From Candidatus Jordarchaeum sp. LHC_1308 (GTDB lineage Archaea > Asgardarchaeota > Jordiarchaeia > Jordiarchaeales > Freyrarchaeaceae), in assembly GCA_019057675.1 (NCBI GenBank), contig JAHLWX010000006.1:1-42559 (forward strand): a stretch of DNA of 42,559 nt. The letters are read 5' to 3'. A program made the translations under genes and the position numbers. The notes below the pieces were generated by a model, which had not been told where the DNA came from, made no database searches, and saw nothing but the letters and a program-made list of their open reading frames with translations. How positions within the stretch are numbered: the first letter of the stretch is position 1; each line of letters opens with the position of its first letter. Positions 8,491-16,631 of this stretch are shown here, piece after piece.

Positions 8491-9267
8491 ATGAGTCGCG
8501 GCCGTGTCTTTAACTACCTACTGAAGGTGCGTTCAGAGGAAGGCATTGTACACTTGACCCTTATTGATCCCGACCCTCTTAAACAGCCTCCAGAAGTTGC
8601 GGGGCAAATAGCCAAGCATGCTCATGACGCGGGCACGAACGCTATAATGGTAGGCGGGTCAACTGCTTTCGGGATCTTAGATGAAACCATTGAAAAAATA
8701 AAGGAAGCAACAGATTTGCCAGTGATACTTTTTCCAGGGAACGTTTCAGGGGTCTCCAAACTTGCCGACGCTATATTCTTCATGAGCGTTTTAAACTCGA
8801 GGAACCCTTACTTCATAACTAAAGCTCAAGCACTGGGTGCATTTGCAGTTAAACTTTACGGGCTAGAACCTATAGGGATGGCATACCTAGTTGTTGAACC
8901 TGGAGGAACAGTAGGATATATGAGTGAGGCCAACCTGCTGCCCAGAAACAAACCTCAGATAGCCGCTGCCTATGCGCTAGCCGCCCAGTATATGGGGTTC
9001 AGAGTGGTCTATCTTGAATCAGGGTCAGGAGCAAGTAGCCATGTTCCTAATGAGATGATCTCCATGGTCTCAAAAACAATAGACATACCCCTCATAGTAG
9101 GTGGGGGAATTAGAACGGAGAATGATGCAGTGGAGGTCGTTGAGGCAGGCGCAGACATGATAGTGCAAGGAACCATGATAGAAGAGACAGCACTAAGAGA
9201 CAAGGGGGAAACGCTTAAAAAAGTCATAAGGGCAGCAAAAAAAGCTGGAGAAAAAAGATCCTCCTAA
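8491..9267 (+). CDS. Geranylgeranylglyceryl phosphate synthase
   Basis: Makes the first ether bond of archaeal membrane lipids by joining geranylgeranyl diphosphate to sn-glycerol 1-phosphate. It is a TIM-barrel enzyme of the GGGPS/PcrB family. Seen: 'GIVHLTLIDPDP', 'GTNAIMVGGSTAFG', 'LPVILFPGNVSGVS', 'AYLVVEPGGTVGYM', 'VYLESGSGASSHVP' and the phosphate-binding 'PLIVGGGIRTENDA'. The length of 258 aa is normal. GGTGAT (8481-8486), then 4 nt, then ATG 8491 supports this start over the GTG at 8482, which is part of the ribosome-binding site. It precedes pheA by about 114 bp containing a promoter. Confidence 0.96.
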   Translation: MSRGRVFNYLLKVRSEEGIVHLTLIDPDPLKQPPEVAGQIAKHAHDAGTNAIMVGGSTAFGILDETIEKIKEATDLPVILFPGNVSGVSKLADAIFFMSVLNSRNPYFITKAQALGAFAVKLYGLEPIGMAYLVVEPGGTVGYMSEANLLPRNKPQIAAAYALAAQYMGFRVVYLESGSGASSHVPNEMISMVSKTIDIPLIVGGGIRTENDAVEVVEAGADMIVQGTMIEETALRDKGETLKKVIRAAKKAGEKRSS

Positions 9268-9320
9268 AATAAAATTCTCAGCTTAAATTTTTGGTGGTGA
9301 TTTTGTTTCAGCGAGTTCCC

Positions 9321-9340
9321 GGGAAAGCTTTTAAAAAAGA
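9321..9340 (+). promoter_or_regulatory. Promoter of the pheA-cofG-cofH unit
   Basis: The stretch 'gggaaagcttttaaaaaaga' matches an archaeal BRE/TATA element and lies about 45-60 nt before the pheA TTG, leaving room for a short leader. No other strong promoter is seen before cofG or cofH, which overlap the preceding genes, so one transcript is likely. Confidence 0.5.
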
Positions 9341-9381
9341 ACTTGTGTGGTGTAACCAAGATTTTCCAGTAGGGGATACCA

Positions 9382-10530
9382 TTGTCTGACGAGAAGTTGC
9401 TGAGGGAGCTGAGGAGCAGGGTTGATGATTTGGATGGGAAGATTATCGAGTTGCTTGCAGAGCGAATGAACCTTATCAGGGAAATAGCACGCGTTAAGTC
9501 CCGCCTTAAACTCAGCGTAAAAGACGTGCAAAGAGAAGCGGAAATAATGTCTCGGGTTGAGAAGATATCTAAAGAAAAAAATTTAGACTGGATCTTTACA
9601 CAGGACATCTTTATGAAGATAATCAAGAAAGGAAGAGAGATCGAGAGCGAGATCAGGAAAAACCTCCTCAGGGTCGTCTATCTTGGGCCAAGAGGCACGT
9701 TCACGGAGGAAGCTACAAGAAAGTTTTTCGGTGACGTTGACGCTGAACTCGTCCCCATAACGACAATTTCAGGAGTAATCTCCATGGTTGAGAAGGGGCA
9801 TGCCAACATGGGGGTTCTACCTATAGAAAACTCGGTGGAAGGCTCTGTAACGACGACTCTAGACCTCCTCGTCAGGAGTAATGTAAAACTTTGTGGCGAA
9901 ATAATTCTGCCCGTAGAACACAGCTTGGTAGGCAAAGAGAAAATAGACTTCAACGAAATAACGGCTGTTTACTCTCACCCTCAGGCTTTGGCGCAGTGTA
10001 GAAACTTCTTGGCTAGAAACTTGCCCCATGCTCGCCTCTATGAGACGAGCAGCACAGCGGAAGCCGCCAAGCTGGTAGCCATAAGTGACGCTCATGATGT
10101 TGCAGCCATAAGTAGTGTCACGGCGGCAGAACTCTACGGTCTACTGGTTCTTGCGAGGGGAATACAGGATGAGCAGACAAATGAGACCCGCTTTGCGGTT
10201 ATAGGCATGAAGGACATGCCGCCTACGGGCGAAGATAAAACATCTATAGCGATCTTCCTGCTCCAAGACAGGCCAGGGGCTTTATGTGAAGTCCTAGAAG
10301 AGTTCAAAGAACGGAACATTAACCTCACTAGGATAGAGTCTAGGCCTAGTAAGAAAATCCTGGGGGATTATATTTTCTTCATAGATCTTGAAGGACACAT
10401 AGAGCAACCTGAAGTTAAGGAATCCATCGAAAGAATAGGCATGAAGGCTGGCTTCGTGAAGATATTAGGTTCATTTCCCAAGGCGAGGAGGCAAAATAAT
10501 TGCTGGAAAAATGTGGGTGGACGGACTTAG
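9382..10530 (+). CDS. pheA: Bifunctional chorismate mutase / prephenate dehydratase
   Basis: Catalyses chorismate to prephenate to phenylpyruvate in phenylalanine synthesis. Three parts are seen. Residues about 1-90 are an AroQ-type chorismate mutase ('LRSRVDDLDGKIIELLAERM'). About 95-275 are prephenate dehydratase ('YLGPRGTFTEEATRKFFG', 'GVLPIENSVEGSV', the TRF-type motif 'NETRFAVIG'). About 285-370 are an ACT domain ('RPGALCEVLEEF', 'NLTRIESRPSKKILGDYIFF') that normally gives feedback inhibition by phenylalanine. The TTG start is 4 nt after GGGGAT, a variant of the common GGTGAT. Its 3' end overlaps cofG by 31 nt. Confidence 0.97.
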   Translation: MSDEKLLRELRSRVDDLDGKIIELLAERMNLIREIARVKSRLKLSVKDVQREAEIMSRVEKISKEKNLDWIFTQDIFMKIIKKGREIESEIRKNLLRVVYLGPRGTFTEEATRKFFGDVDAELVPITTISGVISMVEKGHANMGVLPIENSVEGSVTTTLDLLVRSNVKLCGEIILPVEHSLVGKEKIDFNEITAVYSHPQALAQCRNFLARNLPHARLYETSSTAEAAKLVAISDAHDVAAISSVTAAELYGLLVLARGIQDEQTNETRFAVIGMKDMPPTGEDKTSIAIFLLQDRPGALCEVLEEFKERNINLTRIESRPSKKILGDYIFFIDLEGHIEQPEVKESIERIGMKAGFVKILGSFPKARRQNNCWKNVGGRT

Positions 10531-11594
10531 AGGATGTTGGCAGGCTGGCTGATAGAATAAGAAGACGGTCTTTCGGCGATACTATAACATTTTCAAAAAA
10601 CGTTTTCATTCCACTCGTGAATCTCTGCAGAAACAAGTGTGCCTACTGCGGCTTTAGAAGAGAACCTTGGGAAAGCGACGCCCGCCTTCTTCACCCCGAG
10701 GATGTCAAATCCATACTTCTACAAGGTAAAAGAGTCGGTTGTTCGGAGGCATTGTTTACCTTCGGGGAAAAACCTGAAGAAGTTTACCCCTCGGTGCAGC
10801 GAGAGCTTCAAAAAATGGGTTATAGCTCCATGGTGGAATATCTTTATGATATGTGCTTGGAAGCCCTCAGGTTAGGTCTCCTGCCTCATAGTAACCCAGG
10901 CGTGCTTACTGAAGAAGAAGTTAGAGCTCTCAGAGAGGTAAACGCAAGTATGGGGTTAATGCTTGAGAACGTGGGTAAAAGGTTGTGTGGTGCAGGCGGC
11001 CCTCACGAACGCAGCCCTGGAAAAAGGCCTAAGCTAAGGCTTGACACAATAGCCTACGCTGGAAAGTGGAGGGTTCCATTCACAACAGGCCTCCTAGTTG
11101 GGATAGGAGAGACATTAGACGAAATAGTTGCAAGCCTTCAAGCAATACGTTCCCTACACAAGAAGTATGGACACATTCAAGAAGTTATCATTCAGAATTT
11201 TACCCCGAAAAAGAACACTCCGATGAGTAGTTATCCTCCACCTAGCTTCAACTACTTCTCAAGGGTTGTAGCCTTAGCAAGAATTACGCTTCAAGATGAT
11301 ATTAGCTTGCAAATTCCGCCAAACTTAAACCCTGGAAAAATAGATTTTCTGATCCGTATGGGGGCTAACGATTTGGGAGGAATATCTCCCATAACGCCAG
11401 ACTACATTAATCCTCATGATCCATGGCCGAGTCTTGAAGTTCTCAAGAGAGCAGTTGCAAGTGTAGATGCAACCTTAAGAGAGAGGCTTCCCGTATACCC
11501 AAAGTATATTAAAAAGGGGTATCTCTCAGATATGGTAGCCGAAGTTGCTGTCTCGCTTTTCGATGAAGAGGGCTTTAGGAGGAGATATCCTTAA
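10500..11594 (+). CDS. cofG: FO synthase subunit 1 (7,8-didemethyl-8-hydroxy-5-deazariboflavin synthase CofG)
   Basis: Radical-SAM enzyme that, with CofH, makes the deazaflavin FO, the chromophore of coenzyme F420. The CxxxCxxC cluster motif is seen in 'CRNKCAYCGFRR'. Other family stretches are 'SNPGVLTEEEVRALREVNAS', 'MLENVGKRL', 'PFTTGLLVGIGETLDEI', 'VIIQNFTPKKNTPM' and 'NDLGGISPITPDYINP'. The 364-aa length is normal. Its start TTG lies inside pheA, exactly 8 nt after GGAGG. The stop TAA (11592-11594) overlaps the inferred cofH start. Confidence 0.96.
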   Translation: MLEKCGWTDLEDVGRLADRIRRRSFGDTITFSKNVFIPLVNLCRNKCAYCGFRREPWESDARLLHPEDVKSILLQGKRVGCSEALFTFGEKPEEVYPSVQRELQKMGYSSMVEYLYDMCLEALRLGLLPHSNPGVLTEEEVRALREVNASMGLMLENVGKRLCGAGGPHERSPGKRPKLRLDTIAYAGKWRVPFTTGLLVGIGETLDEIVASLQAIRSLHKKYGHIQEVIIQNFTPKKNTPMSSYPPPSFNYFSRVVALARITLQDDISLQIPPNLNPGKIDFLIRMGANDLGGISPITPDYINPHDPWPSLEVLKRAVASVDATLRERLPVYPKYIKKGYLSDMVAEVAVSLFDEEGFRRRYP

Positions 11595-12712
11595 AGTTAC
11601 TAAACGTCATAGACGGCGAGGTAAGCTACGTACTTGATAGGGCCTTAGACGGTCACCTTATTACAGTTAGAGAAGCTGAAACTCTCTTTAATGTTACAGG
11701 TAAGGAACTCTTCGCGCTGATTTATGTCGCCGACGAACTAAGACGCCGTATAGTAGGAGACATTGTAACATACGTCATCAACAGGAACATAAATTTCACT
11801 AACATTTGTATAAATAACTGCCTTTTTTGCGCATTCAGCAGACCACCCAACTCCCCTGAAGGATACATTACCCCCCTAGAAACTCTGAAGAGGAAGGTCC
11901 AAGAAGCTGTTGAGCTTGGTGCAACAGAAGTATGCATACAAGGTGGTTTACACCCTGATGCAGACTTAGAATTCTATCTGAGCATTTTGAGATCCGTCAG
12001 AGAAGTTTCGGCCAGTATACACATTCACGCCTTCAGTCCCATGGAAGTGAAGCATGCTTCAGTCAACTCTGGCGTGACCGTGGAGGAGGTGCTTAAAGCA
12101 TTTAAGGAAACCGGGCTGAACTCGATGCCGGGAACAGCTGCCGAGATACTTGTCGATAAAGTTAGGCGTATAATATGTCCTCACAAAATTAAAGTTGCCG
12201 AATGGATGCGGATAATCAAAGCTGCTCATAGGCTCGGAATACCGACTTCAAGCACAATGATGTACGGTCACGTTGAAAGTGAAAGAGACAAAGCGATACA
12301 TATAGACATCCTCAGACGAATCCAAAAGTCAACGGGAGGCTTCACAGAGTTTGTTCCTTTAAGCTTTATTCACGAAAAAACAAACCTGTATAAAACAGGG
12401 CTATCTAGACCAGGAGCAACTGGGCTAGAAGATGTTAAAGTATACGCGGTTTCTAGGTTAATGCTGGGCGACTTAATAAGAAACTTACAGGTTTCATGGG
12501 TTAAGCTTGGAGTGAAGTTTGCCCAGTTCTGCTTGAACGCGGGCGCCAACGACTTGGGTGGAACGTTAATGGAAGAGAACATATCGAGAATAGCAGGCTC
12601 CACCAGTGGGGAGTATCTTCCGCCAAGTGAAATGGAACGGATAATAAGAGACTGCGGCAGAATACCCGCCCAAAGAACGACAACATATGAAATCATCAAA
12701 ATTAATGCGTAA
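11591..12712 (+). CDS. cofH: FO synthase subunit 2 (CofH), apparent non-standard TTA start
   Basis: Radical-SAM partner of CofG that couples a tyrosine-derived fragment to the pyrimidine for F420 synthesis. The frame from 11591 is open for 373 aa, the normal length. The cluster motif is 'NICINNCLFCAFSR', then 'GATEVCIQGGLHPDADLEFY', 'LNSMPGTAAEILVD', 'STMMYGHVESERDKAIHID' and 'AGANDLGGTLMEENISRIAG'. The supplied track starts only at an internal TTG (11987), which would delete the Fe-S motif. No ATG, GTG or TTG exists in frame upstream of that. A perfect GGAGG (11578-11582) lies 8 nt before TTA at 11591, exactly the spacing used by cofG and albA, so TTA occupies the initiation position. Either UUA initiates or a TTG has mutated. 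Confidence 0.9.
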   Translation, partial: LKLLNVIDGEVSYVLDRALDGHLITVREAETLFNVTGKELFALIYVADELRRRIVGDIVTYVINRNINFTNICINNCLFCAFSRPPNSPEGYITPLETLKRKVQEAVELGATEVCIQGGLHPDADLEFYLSILRSVREVSASIHIHAFSPMEVKHASVNSGVTVEEVLKAFKETGLNSMPGTAAEILVDKVRRIICPHKIKVAEWMRIIKAAHRLGIPTSSTMMYGHVESERDKAIHIDILRRIQKSTGGFTEFVPLSFIHEKTNLYKTGLSRPGATGLEDVKVYAVSRLMLGDLIRNLQVSWVKLGVKFAQFCLNAGANDLGGTLMEENISRIAGSTSGEYLPPSEMERIIRDCGRIPAQRTTTYEIIKINA

Positions 12713-12714
12713 AA

Positions 12715-14673
12715 TCACTTCGTTTTCTCTCTGAAAAACTCTATCACGTTCATCTTTATCATGGAAAATTCCTTCTTCGTAATATATCCTTCCTTAAGAA
12801 GGGAGCTTAATCCATCATATACTTTTGGCTCTAGCTCCTTCTGCTTAAGAAGATTTATTTCTGCCAGAGCCTTTTTAACTTCTTCAGCGAACCAGTGCTC
12901 CCTTAAATGCTCCTCAAATCTCTTTTTCAGAAAACTTGCCATTGACTTCTCTACTACATCATCTATCTTTTTCTCCTCAGGCTTCTTGATAAGGCTCACG
13001 GGCGATATCAGTATTATTTGCGTATCTCCATTTTCATTTAACTCAGCTACATAAGTGGTCATATAGACGAGACTTGGTCTTTCAGGATTGAATCCATTAA
13101 TCATGGAACCAGTTAATGTAGCTATATCCGCCTCATGAGTTTTCAAGTGCCTCTCCAAGTAACTATAAATGTCCTTCAACTTTTCGCGATATTTTTCCTT
13201 AACTTTACTTATCGATGAAAGTCGTGCCTCCATTTCCCTCCTAACATCATTAACCTTTTTTTCCATGTCCGAAATCTTCTTTTCGATTTGTTGTTCAACA
13301 GACTGGTACCTTTTCTGTGCCTCACTAATAACTGAGCGTACCGCTCTCTCGGCATGCCTTACGTCCTCGTCGACAACTTTCATCTCGGACTTTAATCTTT
13401 CTAGTAACGAAACTAACTCCTCCAAAGAACCTAATTTGTCTATTTCCTCTCTCTCGCTTGGTTTAAGCGCGTTGGAAATGAAGTCAGCAACATTCATTAT
13501 AGATGATGAAAGTGAAGCCACGTGCTCCTTTACGCTTTCAACTTCCTTACTTGCTACCTGGCAAGCCCATTCTCCTACTTCCTTTTTTATCTGGCTCTTC
13601 TCCTCCTCAGCTCTCCTCCTCTCCTCATCAATCTCCTGCTCAAGTCTCTTAATCCTTTCTAAGTATTCCTTTTCTATCCTTGACTCTTCCTCTTCTAACC
13701 ATTTAATATGTGTCTCCGCTATTTTAACAACTTTTTCGCTTAACGCTTTCAACCTTTCAGCGTTTTCTCTAACGGCCTTAAAAACATTCAAAAACTTCTC
13801 CTTCACATTGTTGACTTCAACCTCATCAACAATAGGACTTAAAATGGTTGCATCTTTAACCTTAGAGGTTCGTGCATAAGCAAAAAATTTAACCAACTCT
13901 TGGGCATGCTCGTGTCCCACTAGGCTAGGTATAGAAAAGGTCTCATATGTACCCTTCTCCTTCAAATTTCGAGCAATTCTATCAATCGCCTTCAACGGGT
14001 CTTTTACTGAACTCATCTCCAGCTCCTCTTCCTTCAAATCCGGAGGCGAAAAACACTTTATTATAATTGGATCCCTAAACAAGCCATCCACTATCACGCA
14101 GCCCCTTACCTCAGCAGGAACAATCCAGAAAGGCCAAAGGATCTTGGCAACAGAGCGGACATACACTTTTCTTCTCTTAAGTAAACCAATCCTCTGACTT
14201 TTCATCCTCTCCAGCATTAAGAAAACCATGGCAAGAGAAATTTCATCGTTGCTCTCATCGCCTGAAATCAGGAACGGAGCACAAAAAACGTCCTTAACCA
14301 TAAGCCGAGAATTGTACTTGCTAATTAAAGGCTCCAAGTTTTTACCAAAAGAATCGATAACCCGCTCATTTAACTCGTCCTTGTAAGAATCAGGGAAAAG
14401 CGAAATAGCTTGGGAAAGGAAGCCTCTCGCTGTTTCTTCGTCGTCATCTAAGTCTACGGCAACAGCGAATATAAGGTCTCCCGCCACCTCGTATACGAAG
14501 ACGGTATCTTTCATCACCATGCTTTGTATTTCACCATGCCCTATCTCCCTCGCGAAGGAGAAGACTGCTGCAAGGAATCCAGAAAGAAGAGCCTCATCTA
14601 CTCTTTTTTCACCATAGCTTTTATGAAATACCGGGTTTCCTGACCTTTTAAACACGTAGAACTCCCTGATCAT
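12715..14673 (-). CDS. Longin-like N-terminal domain fused to a long coiled-coil protein
   Basis: 652 aa, function unknown. Residues about 1-115 ('FYVFKRSGNPVFHKSYGE', 'LLSGFLAAVFSFAREIGHGE', 'KDTVFVYEVAGDLIFAVAVD') resemble the separate 169-aa protein at 22532-23041 and suggest a longin/roadblock-like profilin fold. A middle region of about 180 residues follows. Next comes a strongly heptad-like, Glu/Lys/Arg-rich coiled coil (about residues 300-510; 'EEEESRIEKEYLERIKRLEQ'). The C-terminal alpha/beta region contains 'PSLVYMTTYVAELNENGD' and ends in helices. No signal peptide or membrane segment is seen. The start ATG follows a GGGGAG. It is convergent with cofH, 2 bp apart, and divergent from albA. 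A scaffold or membrane-traffic-like role is only inference. Confidence 0.62.
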   Translation of the reverse strand: MIREFYVFKRSGNPVFHKSYGEKRVDEALLSGFLAAVFSFAREIGHGEIQSMVMKDTVFVYEVAGDLIFAVAVDLDDDEETARGFLSQAISLFPDSYKDELNERVIDSFGKNLEPLISKYNSRLMVKDVFCAPFLISGDESNDEISLAMVFLMLERMKSQRIGLLKRRKVYVRSVAKILWPFWIVPAEVRGCVIVDGLFRDPIIIKCFSPPDLKEEELEMSSVKDPLKAIDRIARNLKEKGTYETFSIPSLVGHEHAQELVKFFAYARTSKVKDATILSPIVDEVEVNNVKEKFLNVFKAVRENAERLKALSEKVVKIAETHIKWLEEEESRIEKEYLERIKRLEQEIDEERRRAEEEKSQIKKEVGEWACQVASKEVESVKEHVASLSSSIMNVADFISNALKPSEREEIDKLGSLEELVSLLERLKSEMKVVDEDVRHAERAVRSVISEAQKRYQSVEQQIEKKISDMEKKVNDVRREMEARLSSISKVKEKYREKLKDIYSYLERHLKTHEADIATLTGSMINGFNPERPSLVYMTTYVAELNENGDTQIILISPVSLIKKPEEKKIDDVVEKSMASFLKKRFEEHLREHWFAEEVKKALAEINLLKQKELEPKVYDGLSSLLKEGYITKKEFSMIKMNVIEFFREKTK

Positions 14674-14794
14674 TGTTTCTCCCCACCAAACGATCTTTAG
14701 ACCTATCTGAAGCCGTAACCAATAAAATTAATTCTTCTCTGCGTCTTAAACATTGTTGAGTAGAGCTAAATTAATTGATGATCTTGCTGAACCC

Positions 14795-14809
14795 GAAAAC
14801 TTTTTATTT
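14795..14809 (+). promoter_or_regulatory. albA promoter (BRE/TATA)
   Basis: The stretch 'cgaaaactttttatt' is a strong archaeal BRE/TATA match about 70 nt before the albA ATG. It would give a leader of roughly 40-50 nt ending with GGAGG exactly 8 nt before the start. Confidence 0.55.
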
Positions 14810-14877
14810 GTGTCGCTGTTATATCCAACGACCAAAAATTCATTGGCAACTCCAAAATTAGACAGGAGGAGTAAAAA

Positions 14878-15153
14878 ATGTCAGATGAAAACAGTATATA
14901 CGTGGGAAGTAAACCGGTAATGAACTATGTTTTAGCTTGCATAACCTTATTCCACAACGGGAAGGACGAGGTTGTCATAAAGGCTAGAGGAAGATCGATC
15001 AGTAGAGCGGTAGACGTAGCAGAGATCGTCAGAAACAGGTTCATGAGCGATGTCTATCCCAAGGAGATCAGAATAGGTACTGAGACGATAAACACGGAGA
15101 CTGGAAACCCAATCAACGTTTCAACCATCGAAATAGTGCTAGCTAAGAAATAA
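14878..15153 (+). CDS. albA: DNA/RNA-binding protein Alba
   Basis: A 91-aa abundant archaeal chromatin protein that binds DNA and RNA as a dimer. The sequence '[20 protein letters not shown]' carries the conserved GxKPVMNYV core with the lysine that is acetylated in some species. '[20 protein letters not shown]' forms the RNA/DNA-binding helix, and '[20 protein letters not shown]' the beta hairpin that contacts the minor groove. Length and motifs are canonical. The GGAGG-to-ATG spacing is 8 nt, and the strong promoter fits high expression. Confidence 0.97.
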   Translation: MSDENSIYVGSKPVMNYVLACITLFHNGKDEVVIKARGRSISRAVDVAEIVRNRFMSDVYPKEIRIGTETINTETGNPINVSTIEIVLAKK

Positions 15154-15254
15154 ACACCATTTTCACCTTTAATTTATAGACTTTAATTTTTCCTTTTTCT
15201 TTGAGGAATTAATTTAATCCTTGCCTCTCTTCCCTCCCCTTCAAGGAGGGATAA

Positions 15255-15269
15255 ATGACTCTTTGGTGA
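15255..15269 (+). other. Possible 4-codon minicistron (MTLW) ahead of purB
   Basis: AAGGAGGG (15243-15250) is followed by ATG, three codons and TGA. The TGA is embedded in GGTGAT (15265-15270), the ribosome-binding site for purB. Terminating ribosomes would sit on the purB initiation site. Function is inferred from layout only. Confidence 0.35.
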
Positions 15270-15275
15270 TGTTTG

Positions 15276-16631
15276 TTGAGTGTTCATCCATGTGAGTACA
15301 GGTATTACACGCATGAAATGAAAAAGGTGTTCACGGAAGAGAATAAGCTTCAGAAATGGTTGGATGTTGAGGCTGCGCTCGCAAGGGCTCACGCTAAGTT
15401 GGGACGGATACCTTCAGAAGCCGCAGAGGAAATTTCTCATAAGGCTTCAGTTAAGTATGTGATGCTTGAAAGGGTTAAGGAAATCGAAAAGAAGATTGAT
15501 CACGATGTTATGGCTATGGTCAGGGCTCTATCAGAGGTTTGCGAAGGAGACGCTGGAAAGTATGTGCATTTAGGTGCAACCAGCTATGATATCGTTGACA
15601 CCGCTTGGGCGCTGATACTAAAGGATGCCACTAGAATAATCGAGAAGCGTCTCAAAGAGTTAAAGGACATATTACTTGACTTAGCAATGAAGCATAAAGA
15701 AACTATTTGCGTGGGGCGCACTCATGGTCAGCACGCCCTCCCGTTCACGTATGGGATGAAATTCGCCATATGGGCTAGCGAAGTTAACAGGCACTTAGAA
15801 AGGCTGAAAGAATGCGCCAGGAGAGTTATTGTGGGGAAAATGAGCGGGGCCGTTGGAACTATGGCTGGATTCGGCAAAGAAGGGTTTGAAATTCAGAGGC
15901 TTGTGATGGAAGAGTTGGGTATAGGCGAGGTTGAAATCGCTAATCAAATAGTTCCCCGCGATAACTATGCAGAATTGATCTTCCTTAACGCTCTCATAGC
16001 AACGACGCTTAACAGGATAGCTAAAGAGATAAGAAACCTTCAGAGAACGGAGATCGGAGAAGTCTTTGAGCCATTTGGCGCCAAGCAAGTTGGCTCCTCC
16101 ACCATGAGCCACAAAAGAAATCCCCACAGGTCAGAGAGGGTGTGTGGAATCTCAAGAGTTATAATGTCTCACGTTTTTCCAGCATTGGAAAACGTTGCTC
16201 TCCTAGAGCACGAACGTGACCTCACAAACTCCTCAGCCGAACGCATTATTCTTCCAGAATCATTCATACTCCTAGACTACATTCTCTCTGAAATCATCCA
16301 GATACTCAAAGGACTTGACTTCAATTACGAAAACATAGAAAAGAACTTGAATCTTACTAATGGACTCATAATGAGTGAAAATGTCATGCTGAACCTAGTC
16401 AGGAAGGGCTTAGGCAGACAAGAGGCGCATGAAATACTCAGGGAATTGTCACTAAAATGCGTTAGAGAAAAAATCCCGTTCAAGAAGGCGATACTTGAGC
16501 ACGAAATCCTGAAGAACATGGTCACGGAAGAGGAGCTTGAAGAATGGCTGGATCCCAAAAACTACATAGGAACAGCAATCGAGCAGGTTGAAAGAGTAGT
16601 AAATCGCCTTAGAAGCCAAGAAACTCCTTAA
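15276..16631 (+). CDS. purB: Adenylosuccinate lyase
   Basis: Cleaves SAICAR and adenylosuccinate, releasing fumarate, in purine synthesis; a cytosolic homotetramer of the fumarase/aspartase superfamily. The signature 'SSTMSHKRNPHRSERVCG' is intact, with the catalytic serine in the flexible loop. 'GRTHGQHALPFTYGMKFA' carries the catalytic histidine, and 'HLGATSYDIVDTAWAL' is also conserved. The length of about 451 aa is normal. TTG codons at 15273 and 15276 are both possible; 15276 leaves 5 nt after GGTGAT and gives the typical MSVHPCEYRY start. Its 3' end overlaps the convergent nreA by 23 bp. Confidence 0.96.
   Translation: MSVHPCEYRYYTHEMKKVFTEENKLQKWLDVEAALARAHAKLGRIPSEAAEEISHKASVKYVMLERVKEIEKKIDHDVMAMVRALSEVCEGDAGKYVHLGATSYDIVDTAWALILKDATRIIEKRLKELKDILLDLAMKHKETICVGRTHGQHALPFTYGMKFAIWASEVNRHLERLKECARRVIVGKMSGAVGTMAGFGKEGFEIQRLVMEELGIGEVEIANQIVPRDNYAELIFLNALIATTLNRIAKEIRNLQRTEIGEVFEPFGAKQVGSSTMSHKRNPHRSERVCGISRVIMSHVFPALENVALLEHERDLTNSSAERIILPESFILLDYILSEIIQILKGLDFNYENIEKNLNLTNGLIMSENVMLNLVRKGLGRQEAHEILRELSLKCVREKIPFKKAILEHEILKNMVTEEELEEWLDPKNYIGTAIEQVERVVNRLRSQETP

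Noticed and set aside
9303-9389. 28-codon TTG frame after GGTGGTGAT, ending over the pheA start; could be a Phe leader peptide.
   Set aside because: It has only three Phe codons, and the best pheA TATA element lies inside it, so most of it would be upstream of the transcript.
13169-13879. 236-aa plus-strand ORF opposite the coiled-coil gene.
   Set aside because: Ser/Leu-rich shadow of the antisense Glu/Lys codons; no domain and no ribosome-binding site.
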